Shown here piece by piece: positions 18,876-27,701 of a stretch of DNA of 64,000 bases (position 1 is the first letter of the stretch; every line of letters begins with the position of its first letter). Source of the stretch: an uncultured Collinsella sp. GTDB taxonomy: Bacteria; Actinomycetota; Coriobacteriia; Coriobacteriales; Coriobacteriaceae. The stretch is taken from the NCBI GenBank assembly GCA_900541135.1, contig UQIG01000006.1, positions 19,712 to 83,711 of the forward strand, given 5' to 3'. The position numbers and the translations under genes were made by a program. The notes below the pieces were generated by a model. It was given only the letters and a program-made list of their open reading frames with translations, made no database searches and was not told where the DNA came from.

Positions 18876-19703
18876 TTAACGAGCCGCCAGGATGGCGTCG
18901 ATGAGCGTCAGTACGCCCCCGTCGTTGTTGCTCGGAATGCGCCACTTGGCGTGCGCGTTCATGTGCTCTTCGGCATTGTCCACGATAAAGCTGTGTCCGA
19001 CGCGCTCTAGCATGGGGATGTCGTTGTAGGTGTCGCCCACGGCGGCGGCATCGGCGATATCAATGCCCAGCTGCTCGCACAGATGCGCGACGCCGGCGCC
19101 TTTGTCGACGCCCAGGTTCATAAAGTCGATCCACTCGCGGCCCGCATTGGTGACATAGAGTCGGTCCGAGAACGCCGGGTTGTAGTCCTCGCGAAACGCT
19201 GGCTCAGCATCGTAGGCGGGGAAGAAGATCGAAATCTTGTTGGACTCGATATCAATGCCCTCAAAGCTATCGACGTAGTTGATCGTGTTGTAGTACACGC
19301 TGATCTCGTCGTGGTACTGATGGTCGCGGGCGAGCACATAGAACTCGTCGTAGCAGCACAGGACGGGAACGGCGCGCGGGTCCTCCGAGGCACGAGCGAG
19401 CACCTGCTGATACAGCGCCACATCGATGTTGCTCTTATAGATATAGTTGCCGCGATAGATGACGCAGGCTCCGTTGTCGGGACAAAAAGCAAGGCGGTTT
19501 TTGATGCTCTCGAACATCTCCTCGAGCTTGGGGGCGGGACGTCCGCTGGCGGGGCAGAATACGATGCCGGCGTCGGCGAGCTTGTCCAGGCGCTCATCAA
19601 GACCCTGTGGTAACACGCGCTCGTCGGTTAGTAACGTCTTGTCCATATCGACGGCGAGAATCTTAATGTTTCCGATATTGGCGTCCGATTCGTAAGTTTG
19701 CAT
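18876..19703 (-). CDS. HAD superfamily Cof-type phosphatase
   Basis: 275 aa. HAD motif I is AVDMDKTLLTD (DxDxT), motif II PASGRP, the Lys region GVDKGAGV and motif IV GDTYNDIPML, with a Cof-type cap between them. Cof-type HADs dephosphorylate sugar phosphates, PLP or flavin intermediates; substrate unknown. Single gene, divergent from the argG leader. Confidence 0.88.
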   Translation of the reverse strand: MQTYESDANIGNIKILAVDMDKTLLTDERVLPQGLDERLDKLADAGIVFCPASGRPAPKLEEMFESIKNRLAFCPDNGACVIYRGNYIYKSNIDVALYQQVLARASEDPRAVPVLCCYDEFYVLARDHQYHDEISVYYNTINYVDSFEGIDIESNKISIFFPAYDAEPAFREDYNPAFSDRLYVTNAGREWIDFMNLGVDKGAGVAHLCEQLGIDIADAAAVGDTYNDIPMLERVGHSFIVDNAEEHMNAHAKWRIPSNNDGGVLTLIDAILAAR

Positions 19704-19846
19704 AAAAACGAGCCTTTCGTTTCGAGTTTGTTTCAGACGTTATAACCATCAACTCTTAGTCGGCCGTATTTTCGCAGGATTGGCGCGTATTTGCATCACT
19801 ATTCACAAACTAATGAAAAAACTTTTCAGAAATTTGAATTTGTCGC

Positions 19847-19874
19847 TTGTGCTGCGGGCACTTTAGCGTAATAT
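19847..19874 (+). promoter_or_regulatory. Likely promoter of the argG leader
   Basis: TTGTGC at 19847-19852 and TAATAT at 19869-19874 with a 16-base spacer, in an AT-rich patch about 100 bases before the leader ORF. Confidence 0.55.
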
Positions 19875-19977
19875 AGCGATCATCGAAAACGGAGACGGAA
19901 AAACAACCGCTTACCGAGGAAAAGGTACCGTTTGCGATATTAGAATTGCGCCCGGCGATAGGTGAAAGGAGAGGCAG

Positions 19978-20052
19978 ATGCAGTTCGTAAAGATCATCAC
20001 TACTGCAGACAATGCCATCCGACGCCAGCGCGCAATTTCCCGACGACGATAA
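19978..20052 (+). CDS. Arginine-rich leader peptide upstream of argG
   Basis: 24-codon ORF with a strong ribosome site (aaaggagag, 6 bases). The peptide ends IRRQRAISRRR followed by TAA: six arginines in the last ten residues, four of them CGA codons. This is the layout of an attenuation leader that senses charged tRNA-Arg. Downstream, ctctgt (20060-20065) can pair with acagag around a second stem (ggggcgt / acgcc), followed by a T-rich stretch, and a second pair ttgaggtc / gacctcaa lies further on. No homologue is claimed; inferred from sequence and context. Confidence 0.75.
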   Translation: MQFVKIITTADNAIRRQRAISRRR

Positions 20053-20258
20053 CAATCGTCTCTGTCCTTATGGGGCGTAACGCCTCAACAGAGTCATTTT
20101 GAGGTCGTTGGGTTTTATGCACGACATAGCCGCATGTTTCTAGGGCATGCCTGTGATGCATTCTGCTGAATAACCTGATATTGCACGGTTTTTGACCTCA
20201 AGGTGACTTGCAACTGACCGATGTTCTAACTAGCTACCAAGGGCGAAAGGAAACAGCC
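20053..20258 (+). promoter_or_regulatory. argG attenuator region
   Basis: Untranslated ~200 bases between the leader peptide stop and argG. Stem ctctgt...acagag enclosing ggcgt/acgcc ends at about 20092 and is followed by tcatttt, a possible weak terminator. ttgaggtc near 20099-20106 can pair with gacctcaa near 20197-20204, giving an alternative long-range fold. No other ORF was seen. Confidence 0.5.
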
Positions 20259-21485
20259 ATGAGCAAGGAAAAAGTCGTTCTCGCATATTCCGGTGGTCTT
20301 GATACATCCGTATGTGTCAAGTGGCTCCAGGACGAGAAGAATCTCGATGTCGTTTGCGTCTGCGGCAACGTGGGCCAGGAGGAGACCGGCCTGGATGCCA
20401 AGAAGCAGAAAGCGCTCGACCTGGGCGTTCTCGATTGCCAGGTGCTCGACCTGCGCGACGAGTTCTCCGATGAGTTCCTGACTAAGGCCATCGCCGCAAA
20501 CTCCATGTACGAGAACAAGTACCCGCTGCTCTCCGCCCTGTCACGCCCGCTGCTCGCCAAGAAGCTTGTCGAGGTCGCTCACGAGTTTGGCGCGACCTAC
20601 GTCGCCCACGGCTGCACCGGCAAGGGTAACGACCAGGTTCGTTTTGAGGCTGCCGTCAAGGCCCTCGACCCCGAGCTCAAGGTTATCGCCCCGGTTCGCG
20701 AGTGGGATCTGAAGTGCCGTCCCGACGAGGTCGCCTATGCTCACGCCCACAACGTGCCGGTTCCCGAGGGTGCCAACGACAACCCCTATTCCATCGACGA
20801 CAACCTGTGGGGTCGCGCCATCGAGTGCGGTCACCTGGAGGATCCCTGGAACGAGCCGCTCGACGACGCCTGGGTTATGACCAAGAATCCCGAGGACACG
20901 CCCGACACCCCGACGTATACCGAGATTGAGTTTGAGGCCGGCAAGCCCGTCGCCGTCGACGGAAAGAAGATGAAACTCTCCGAGATCGTCATCGCTCTCA
21001 ACAAGATTTCGGGCGACAACGGCTTTGGCCGTCTCGACCTGGTTGAGGACCGTCTGGTGGGCCTCAAGAGCCGCGAGTGCTACGAGGTTCCCGGCGCACT
21101 GACGCTTATCACCGCCCACAAGGCACTCGAGGACATTTGCGTCGAGGGCGACCTGCTCAAGACTAAGATTAAGCTCGAGCAGGATTGGGCCACCGCCGTG
21201 TACAACGGCCAGTGGTACAGCCCGCTCAAGAACGCGCTCGACGCCTTTATGGCCGATACCCAGAAGTTCGTGACCGGCACCGTCCGTCTGAAGTTCTTTA
21301 AGGGCAACTGCCATGTCGTCGGCCGCAAGAGCCCCTTCAGCCTCTACGACTACGGTCTGGCTACCTACGACCGCGACACCACGTTTGACGAGAAGGCCAG
21401 CGCCGGCTTTATCGAGATCGATACGCTGTCGCTCAAGACGTGGGTCAAGGTCCAGGGTCCCAGCTCTGCCGCCGCTCAGGCCTAG
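20259..21485 (+). CDS. argG: Argininosuccinate synthase
   Basis: 408 aa from ATG 20259 (cgaaagga site); the frame from 20208 has no ribosome site. The P-loop AYSGGLDTSV, the citrulline/aspartate region HGCTGKGNDQVRFE and the SIDDNLWGRAIECG stretch identify it. It condenses citrulline and aspartate with ATP to argininosuccinate. argH lies ~520 bases downstream; the gap holds a terminator and a small ORF. Upstream Arg-rich leader suggests control by arginine supply. Confidence 0.97.
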   Translation: MSKEKVVLAYSGGLDTSVCVKWLQDEKNLDVVCVCGNVGQEETGLDAKKQKALDLGVLDCQVLDLRDEFSDEFLTKAIAANSMYENKYPLLSALSRPLLAKKLVEVAHEFGATYVAHGCTGKGNDQVRFEAAVKALDPELKVIAPVREWDLKCRPDEVAYAHAHNVPVPEGANDNPYSIDDNLWGRAIECGHLEDPWNEPLDDAWVMTKNPEDTPDTPTYTEIEFEAGKPVAVDGKKMKLSEIVIALNKISGDNGFGRLDLVEDRLVGLKSRECYEVPGALTLITAHKALEDICVEGDLLKTKIKLEQDWATAVYNGQWYSPLKNALDAFMADTQKFVTGTVRLKFFKGNCHVVGRKSPFSLYDYGLATYDRDTTFDEKASAGFIEIDTLSLKTWVKVQGPSSAAAQA

Positions 21486-21638
21486 CGCCTCCTTCCCTTG
21501 GTATCCGCGCGGCCCATCCGCGTGATACAAAACGGGCGCACGGGGTCCCTACCTTTCGTTATGCTTGCTGACACTTCTTAACATCGGTGGCCCCTACGTT
21601 CCGCCCGCATATATGATGCCGCGACTGCGGCTGAGTCC

Positions 21639-21673
21639 GAGCCCCGCCGGGGTTGTCCGGCGGGGCTCTTTCT
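21639..21673 (+). terminator. Strong terminator between argG and argH
   Basis: 12-bp stem gagccccgccgg / ccggcggggctc followed by tttct. It implies separate or attenuated transcription of argH. The preceding bases 21486-21638 hold no gene I can support. Confidence 0.85.
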
Positions 21674-21718
21674 ATCAATTTGGCGGCTCTGCACCTATAT
21701 ATATGAGGAGTATCCATT

Positions 21719-21889
21719 ATGTTCAATGCTATCGCACATGCATTGCTTGCCCTCGCGCCCGAGTTCGATGCTTCAAAGGTCGAGGACGTCCCTATGAGCC
21801 TGAAGACCTGGATCGATGGTTCGCAGGGCAACATCCGGAGGGAGACGTTGGGCGCCAAGTGCATGGTGCGTCACTTCTTTGCAAATTAG
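21719..21889 (+). CDS. Small ORF upstream of argH, unknown
   Basis: 56-aa ORF (MFNAIAHALLALAPEFDASK ... ending MVRHFFAN) with a well-placed gaggag eight bases before its ATG. It lies after the argG terminator and ~120 bases before argH. Its composition is not Arg-rich, so it is not an obvious attenuator peptide. I recognise no family; coding is inferred from the ribosome site and the clean frame. Confidence 0.5.
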   Translation: MFNAIAHALLALAPEFDASKVEDVPMSLKTWIDGSQGNIRRETLGAKCMVRHFFAN

Positions 21890-22007
21890 CGACATGGCCC
21901 CGAACGTGGTGGGGAATATGCAAAACTAGCGGTTGAAAAATTGCTTTAGCGACAGGGCGCATTGCTTTGGGCGCTTGGTTTGGTATTTGGAGAAAGGAGA
22001 CGGTTCC

Positions 22008-23438
22008 ATGGCTCTTTGGGGCGGTCGTTTTGAGGCGGGCGTGGCCGAGGTCACGCAGGAGTTTGGCGCGTCGCTGCCGGTCGACAAACATCTCTATAAG
22101 CAGGATATCGCCGGCTCTAAGGCGCATGCCAAGATGCTGGCGGCCCAGGGCATTATCAGTGTCGAGGACGAGCAAGCGATAGCCGAGGGTCTGACCGGAA
22201 TCGAACAGGATATCGATGCCGGCAACTTCACCTTCGACATCAACGACGAGGACATTCATATGTCCATCGAGAGCGAGCTGACGCGTCGCATCGGCGAGGC
22301 TGGCAAGCGCTTGCATACCGGACGTTCGCGCAACGACCAGGTGGCGACCGACACGCGCCTGGGTGTCAAGGCGCTGGCCAAGGAGCTTATGGAGGCCAAT
22401 CTTGAGCTGCGCCATGTGCTGGTGGATGCGGCCAAGAAGTACGACAAGGTGATTCTGCCGGGCTACACGCATATGCAGCACGCTCAGCCCGTGCTGCTCT
22501 CGCATCATCTGCTGGCGTATTCCTGGATGTTCGCGCGCGACTTTACGCGCCTGAAGGCCGCCTTTGATGCCGCCGACAACTGCCCGCTGGGTGCTGCCGC
22601 GCTTGCCGGTACGAGCTATCCGCTCGATCGCCAGATGACGGCTGCCGAACTTGGCTTTGCGGGCGTGATTCCCAACTCGCTCGATGCGGTTTCCGACCGT
22701 GATTTCCTGCTCGATCTGCATTACGCCGGCTCCGTCATGGCGATGCACCTGTCGCGTCTTTCCGAGGAGATCGTGCTGTGGTCGAGCTCCGAATTTGGCT
22801 TTATCTCGCTTTCAGACTCCTACTCCACCGGCTCGTCTATCATGCCGCAGAAGAAGAATCCCGACTTTGCCGAGCTTATCCGCGGCAAGAGCGGTCGCGT
22901 GTACGGCAACCTGGTGCAGCTGCTCGTGACCATGAAGGGCCTGCCGCTCGCTTATAACAAGGACTTGCAGGAGGACAAGGAGGGCGCGCTCGATACCGCT
23001 CACACGCTCATGCAGTGCCTGTCGGTTATGGCCGGAATGATTTCGACTTGGACCGTCAACGAGGATGTCATGGCGCGCGAGTGCGGCGTGGGACACCTTG
23101 CCGCCACCGATGTTGCCGATTACCTGGCTAAGCGTGGCCTGCCGTTCCGCGAGGCACACGCTGTGGTGGGGCATCTGGTCCTGATGTGCGAGAAGCGCGG
23201 CTGCAATCTTGAGGACCTGCCGTTTGAGGTGTTCCAGGAGGCAAGCCCGCTCTTTGAGCGCGACATTACCGAGGCGCTCGACATCCCATCGATTGTCGCC
23301 GCGCGCACGACCGAGGGCGGTACCGCCCCTGCCGCCGTTGCCGTGCAGCTGCAGCGTGCCGAGTCGCAGCTTGTGGCCGACGAGGGCGTGTTTGGATCGC
23401 TGACCAAGGTCGTCGAGATGGGCCACGGGGCAAAGTAA
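22008..23438 (+). CDS. argH: Argininosuccinate lyase
   Basis: 476 aa from ATG 22008 (MALWGGRF; gaaaggaga site). Fumarase/aspartase superfamily: the signature GSSIMPQKKNPD is present, with HTGRSRNDQVATD and HMQHAQPVLLSHH as the other conserved segments. It splits argininosuccinate into arginine and fumarate, the last step of arginine synthesis. It follows argG in the same direction. Confidence 0.97.
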   Translation: MALWGGRFEAGVAEVTQEFGASLPVDKHLYKQDIAGSKAHAKMLAAQGIISVEDEQAIAEGLTGIEQDIDAGNFTFDINDEDIHMSIESELTRRIGEAGKRLHTGRSRNDQVATDTRLGVKALAKELMEANLELRHVLVDAAKKYDKVILPGYTHMQHAQPVLLSHHLLAYSWMFARDFTRLKAAFDAADNCPLGAAALAGTSYPLDRQMTAAELGFAGVIPNSLDAVSDRDFLLDLHYAGSVMAMHLSRLSEEIVLWSSSEFGFISLSDSYSTGSSIMPQKKNPDFAELIRGKSGRVYGNLVQLLVTMKGLPLAYNKDLQEDKEGALDTAHTLMQCLSVMAGMISTWTVNEDVMARECGVGHLAATDVADYLAKRGLPFREAHAVVGHLVLMCEKRGCNLEDLPFEVFQEASPLFERDITEALDIPSIVAARTTEGGTAPAAVAVQLQRAESQLVADEGVFGSLTKVVEMGHGAK

Positions 23439-23823
23439 GGGTTTGGCTGAAGCGGCTTTGGCCATTTATTGAAAAATCGTTTTTGCTTTTACGGGCGTCT
23501 GCTGTTGCGGGCGCCCGTATTTTGTTGCTATGGGGGAGGGGCTTGTCGAGAACTTCTGTAGGACCTTTGGGCAGGTTGTGAAGGGGGCGCGTTCACGGGC
23601 GGCAACCGACCGTCCGCTCGGTTCGATGCGGTTGATGGGCGGTCGGATGGTACTCTAATCGGGCTTCGAAACAGAAGTGACACATATGGAGCGCTTTAAT
23701 AAATTGCAGAGTTTCAATAAACAGCTTTTTGTTTAACTGCAGCTAAAACTCTGTTACGATGCAGTCCAGGCGGGTGCCGGAATGGGACTTGGGCACGCGC
23801 GAACCTACTTGAAAGGCTACCTT
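23439..23823. other. Intergenic region between argH and ndk
   Basis: Holds a hairpin terminator (acgggcg / cgcccgt, 23491-23519, then attttgttg), an inverted repeat ccgaccg / cggtcgg (23606-23646), and an AT-rich patch with cagagttt (23707-23714) facing aaactctg (23746-23753), which could be an operator or part of the ndk promoter. No convincing gene. Confidence 0.6.
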
Positions 23824-24228
23824 ATGGCTATCGAGAAGACCTTCATCATGATTAAGCCCGACGCCGTGCGCGATCGCGAGATCGGCGAGATTGTTGCTCG
23901 CATTGAGCGCAGCGGCCTTGTCATCGAGCGCATGGAGATGACCACGCTCGAGCGCGCTACCGTCGAGGAGCACTACGCCCATCTGGCCGACAAGCCCTTC
24001 TTTGGCGGTCTCTGCGACTTTATGACGAGCGGTCCGGTCGTCAAGATGGTCGTTTCCGGTCTCTCCGCTGTTGCTAAGATGCGCACCCTTATGGGCGCTA
24101 CCAACCCGCTTGATGCTGCCCCCGGCACCATTCGCGGCGACTTCGCTGTCGATGTCAACGCCAACGTGATCCACGGCTCCGACTGCCTGGAGAACGCCGA
24201 GATCGAGATCAAGCGCTTCTTTGGCTAA
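23824..24228 (+). CDS. ndk: Nucleoside diphosphate kinase
   Basis: 134 aa from ATG 23824 (gaaagg site); the frame opens earlier at 23782 but the family starts at MAIEKTFIMIKPDAV. The phosphohistidine is His117 in NVIHGSD. It equilibrates nucleoside di- and triphosphates. Single gene, ending at a hairpin (24267-24300). Confidence 0.96.
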   Translation: MAIEKTFIMIKPDAVRDREIGEIVARIERSGLVIERMEMTTLERATVEEHYAHLADKPFFGGLCDFMTSGPVVKMVVSGLSAVAKMRTLMGATNPLDAAPGTIRGDFAVDVNANVIHGSDCLENAEIEIKRFFG

Positions 24229-24266
24229 ACCAGCTTTGACTCCTTAAAGCTGTTAGCGTGTGGCTT

Positions 24267-24300
24267 GGGCGCCGCGGAATTTCATCCGTGGCGCCCTTTG
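24267..24300 (+). terminator. Terminator after ndk
   Basis: Stem gggcgccgcgga / tccgtggcgccc, then tttg. Confidence 0.8.
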
Positions 24301-24318
24301 TATTCCAAAATCTATGAA

Positions 24319-24353
24319 GGGGCCCGCTCGGACATGAGTTCCGAGCGGGCCCC
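24319..24353 (-). terminator. Terminator after rpiB
   Basis: Perfect 14-bp stem ggggcccgctcgga / tccgagcgggcccc between convergent ndk and rpiB. On the minus strand it is followed by a short ttca. Confidence 0.8.
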
Positions 24354-24380
24354 TGCTGTTAGCTTGTGGCACTGAGTAGT

Positions 24381-24848
24381 TTAGGCCTCGTCGACGACCT
24401 TGAGGCCGCGCGTGTGGTCGATCTCGTTAAGGAGGTTAACGCGACGCTCGTGGCGACCACCCTCAAACTCGGCGTCGAGCCACTCGTCGACGATCATCTT
24501 GGCGAGCTCGGAGCCCACGACACGGGCACCAAAGGCGAGCACGTTGGTATTGTTGTGCATGCGGGAGAGCTTGGCGCTGAAGGGCTCGGAGCACACGACG
24601 GCGCGTACGCCCTCGACCTTGTTGGCAGCCAGGCTAATCCCGACGCCGGTGCCGCAGATCAGGATGCCCAGGTCGACGTCGCCGTTGGCAACGGCCTTAC
24701 CCACCTTGTAGCCGGCGATGGGGTAATCGAAGCTCTCGGAGGTGTCGGTGCCATAGTTCACGACCTCGCAGCCGCGCTCCTTCAGGTGCTCGGAGATGAT
24801 GTTCTTGAGCTCGACGGCGGCATGGTCGTTGCCGATACCAATCTTCAT
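24381..24848 (-). CDS. rpiB: Ribose-5-phosphate isomerase B
   Basis: 155-aa RpiB/LacAB fold. N-terminal IGNDHAAVELK, the substrate loop LICGTGVGISLAANK and the NVLAFGARVVG stretch fit. It interconverts ribose-5-phosphate and ribulose-5-phosphate. Single gene with gaggaac ribosome site, convergent with ndk. Confidence 0.93.
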   Translation of the reverse strand: MKIGIGNDHAAVELKNIISEHLKERGCEVVNYGTDTSESFDYPIAGYKVGKAVANGDVDLGILICGTGVGISLAANKVEGVRAVVCSEPFSAKLSRMHNNTNVLAFGARVVGSELAKMIVDEWLDAEFEGGRHERRVNLLNEIDHTRGLKVVDEA

Positions 24849-25118
24849 GAGTGGTTCCTCTCTGGTCCGTGCGGCGGAATTGCTAAAGGTTTTACCGCGT
24901 TCGACTGCATGATAGCGCGACTTTTGTGTAAACGCTCGGGCGTTTTTTGGTCAAACGCTTTAGCATGCAACAAGACTTACTTCTCATGAATTAATGCCGT
25001 CAGTTTGCGCTTGAACGCCGTCCGCCGGAACTTGGGTTGCGGTTTTTGATGCATTGTTATCAAATAAAGGAGGTAACTTTTTTGAGAGCCCCGCCCGTTA
25101 TGCAAGCAGGAGATACAT

Positions 25119-26438
25119 ATGCCTACCGATTCCATCCGTGATGCCGCGTTTTGCGATGTTTTGAACCGCGAACTTGTCTGTGCACTCGGCTGCACCGAGC
25201 CCATTGCCGTTGCCTATGCAGCGGCGCTGGCGAGCCAGACGCTCGGTTGCGAGCCCGATCATATGGATGTTGCCTGCTCGGGCAACATCATCAAGAACGT
25301 CAAGAGCGTGACCGTGCCCAACTCGGGCGGAATGCATGGTATTGAAGCCGCGGCCGTGCTGGGTGCCGTGGGCGGCGACGCCAAGAGCGCGCTCGAGGTG
25401 CTCGAGAGCGTCGATGACGCGGACCGCGCCCGCGTGGCCGAGCTGCTTGCCGATGCGGACTACTGCGATGTGTCGCTTGTCGAGGGTGTGCCCAACCTCT
25501 ACATCAAGGTGACTGCGACGGCCGGGGGCCATACCGCGGTCGTCGAGATTACCGATCACCACACTAATGTCACGTGCCATACGCTCGACGGTATTCCGGT
25601 ATGCGGTAAGTCGGCGGGGGAGTGCGCCGCCTGCGCCGAGCGCGTGGTGGCCGAGCGTGCGGCAGATAACGCCGACACGCCCATGTCGATCGAGACCATC
25701 ATCGACTTTATCGAGGACGGTGACATTGAGGACGCCCGCGCTGCCGTTGAGCGTCAGATTGAGCTGAATGGCGCGATCAGTGCTGAGGGCCTCGCGCACG
25801 CTTGGGGCGCCGAGGTGGGCCGTACGCTGCTGGGTGCTCGTGCCGATGACGTCGCCTGCCGCGCCCGTGCCCGTGCGGCCGCCGGGTCCGACGCCCGCAT
25901 GAACGGTTGCGCGCTGCCGGTCGCCATTGTGTGCGGCTCGGGCAATCAGGGCATTACCTGCGCATTGCCCGTCATGGAGTATGCCGAGTACCTGCGTTGC
26001 GACCACGAGCGCCTGGTGCGCGCCGTGATGCTGTCCGATCTTATCGCCGTGCATATCAAGAGCTATATTGGTGCGCTCTCGGCGTTTTGCGGTGCTATTT
26101 GCGCTGCGTGCGGCGCCGGCGCTGCGATTACCTGGCTGTGCGGTGGCACGCGTGAACAGATTGGCGCGACGGTCTCGAATACGCTTGGCAACGTGGGCGG
26201 CATCGTGTGCGACGGCGCCAAGGCGAGCTGTGCCGCCAAGATCTCGGCTGCCGTCGATGCGGCGATTCTGGGCCACGATATGGCCATGCAAGGCCGCGGC
26301 TTCCGCGCCGGCGAGGGCCTGATCCAAGATACCGTTGAGCAGACGATCGCCAGTATGGGCTACGTAGGCCGCGTGGGCATGAAGGACACCGACGTCGAGA
26401 TCCTCAACATCATGATCGGCAAAACCCAGGTGTGCTAG
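25119..26438 (+). CDS. cyuA: L-cysteine desulfidase / UPF0597 (CyuA, YhaM) family
   Basis: 439 aa. The opening ELVCALGCTEPIAVAYAAA and later GSGNQGITCALPV and GNVGGIVCDGAKASCA are the serine-dehydratase-alpha-like blocks of this Fe-S family, with conserved Cys residues as cluster ligands. Members break down cysteine to pyruvate, ammonia and sulfide, usually in anaerobes. Start ATG 25119 has gcaggaga upstream. No transporter is adjacent. It is followed by a structured hairpin element. Confidence 0.88.
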   Translation: MPTDSIRDAAFCDVLNRELVCALGCTEPIAVAYAAALASQTLGCEPDHMDVACSGNIIKNVKSVTVPNSGGMHGIEAAAVLGAVGGDAKSALEVLESVDDADRARVAELLADADYCDVSLVEGVPNLYIKVTATAGGHTAVVEITDHHTNVTCHTLDGIPVCGKSAGECAACAERVVAERAADNADTPMSIETIIDFIEDGDIEDARAAVERQIELNGAISAEGLAHAWGAEVGRTLLGARADDVACRARARAAAGSDARMNGCALPVAIVCGSGNQGITCALPVMEYAEYLRCDHERLVRAVMLSDLIAVHIKSYIGALSAFCGAICAACGAGAAITWLCGGTREQIGATVSNTLGNVGGIVCDGAKASCAAKISAAVDAAILGHDMAMQGRGFRAGEGLIQDTVEQTIASMGYVGRVGMKDTDVEILNIMIGKTQVC

Positions 26439-26469
26439 TTACGCGGTTTTACCAAACCGCGTAACCAGT

Positions 26470-26584
26470 CGACGCTGCAAACGCCCCTAAGCGGCAATCT
26501 GCCTTTCAATCGTCGGGCATGGCCAGAAGGCCTATGCCCTCCTCTTTCAAGGCACATTGCTCGCTTAGGGGCATTTTCGCTGAC
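26470..26584 (+). ncRNA. Structured hairpin element, copy A
   Basis: Long hairpin: outer stem 26483-26493 with 26562-26572 (11 bp, perfect), then gcaa/ttgc, tgcctt/aaggca and a tip gggcat-ggcc-agaa-ggcc-atgccc. Shares loop and inner sequences with 29562-29675, but the outer stem is different in sequence while still complementary. It lies between convergent genes. Whether it is a transcribed RNA or a DNA hairpin is not shown. Confidence 0.7.
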
Positions 26585-26627
26585 TTGTGCTCAACCTGCG
26601 GCGATATTTGGTTTGGAGCGAGGGGTC

Positions 26628-27386
26628 CTACGACAGTTCGTGGGCTACTTGGTGCTCGTAGAAGGCTTCGATTACGGCGCTGAAGTCGTGGGCGAAGTCT
26701 TCCATGGTTCCGCGCCAGGTGGCTCGGCTGGGCTTGCCTTGGCCCACAAAGGCGGTTTGGATGCCGCAATCGGGGGACGGGAAGTCGCGTTTGGGATCGT
26801 TGCCCACCATAAGGACCTCGTGTGGCTCGAGCCCCATCACCTGAAGCTGCTCTAGATAGTAGGTGGCATCGGGCTTGCAGCGGGTGGTGTTTCCCATGTG
26901 CGTGACGAGCTCAAAGGGAGCGTCGGCCAGGTCGCCCCAACCCATGCGGCACTCGATCGCTCCCTGGGGAAAGCTGGGGTTGGTAAAGAGCGCACAACGC
27001 AGTCCAGCGTCCTGTACGGCCTGGAGCGCGGCGTGCGCGCCCGGCATAGCGTGGGCGTTAATGAGTTCGTCATTCTTGTATGGAAGAACTTCGCGGTCGT
27101 AGTAGGTAAACGCCTCGTAGATGAGGGGGTCGGAGAGGCAGATGCCGCATCGGCGCTCGACCTCGGTGCGGTAAAACTCAAGATTGGTGCGGTTGTCCGT
27201 GCCGCTGCGGCGATTGGCATTGAGGTCGACCAGGATGGTGCCGAGGCGTGCCATCGTGCCACCGCGGCTGCGGCGCCCGATATCCGCGAGCATCGAAGAG
27301 ACATCCTTAAAATAGCGAAGGATGAACGCGTTGAGGTTGATGCTAAGAAGCGTTTCGTCCATATCGAAAACGACTGCTTTGAGCAC
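26628..27386 (-). CDS. HAD family hydrolase
   Basis: 252 aa from a GTG at 27386 (VLKAVVFDMDETLL), with agaaagg seven bases upstream. The frame stays open to an ATG at 27557 but that extension looks non-coding. Motif I FDMDETLL, motif II LFTNPSF (Thr/Asn) and motif IV GNDPKRDFP are clear. The cap is helical, as in subfamily IA phosphatases. The substrate is unknown. Confidence 0.85.
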   Translation of the reverse strand: MLKAVVFDMDETLLSINLNAFILRYFKDVSSMLADIGRRSRGGTMARLGTILVDLNANRRSGTDNRTNLEFYRTEVERRCGICLSDPLIYEAFTYYDREVLPYKNDELINAHAMPGAHAALQAVQDAGLRCALFTNPSFPQGAIECRMGWGDLADAPFELVTHMGNTTRCKPDATYYLEQLQVMGLEPHEVLMVGNDPKRDFPSPDCGIQTAFVGQGKPSRATWRGTMEDFAHDFSAVIEAFYEHQVAHELS

Positions 27387-27701
27387 GCGGGCACCTTTCT
27401 CGAAAAATCGATCTAGAATCGTTGGCTCCGGATACTTTACCCCAAAGCCGAATGCCTGGCTGGTTATCGTCAAGTTGCGGAGACGTGTGTTCATAAGATT
27501 ACGAAAAAGTCTCCACACGAGTAAAAAATCGCAGTTCACGCTTGAAATCGGACTCATTTCCCCGTAACCTATACGAACGTGATTGCATAAGCGTCACATT
27601 AGTATCTGTCGGCTCCCGAGTGTTCCTAAACGTTGTGTGCTTGTCGCACCCTTCTGTAGGTCCTAGCAATCGGGGCCCCGTAGTTCGAAAGGGGTCCACC
27701 T
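27387..27701. other. Intergenic leader of rpsA
   Basis: 315 bases between the divergent HAD gene and rpsA. AT-rich around 27480-27610, which should hold the rpsA promoter, but no convincing -35/-10 pair was found. A GC-rich stretch cggggccccg (27671-27680) precedes the ribosome site. No gene seen. Confidence 0.5.

Noticed and set aside
21560..21680. Possible T-box leader before argH (gtggcccc near 21589, followed by a terminator)
   Set aside because: The conserved AGGGTGGNACCGCG antiterminator is not present, and no specifier stem was found.
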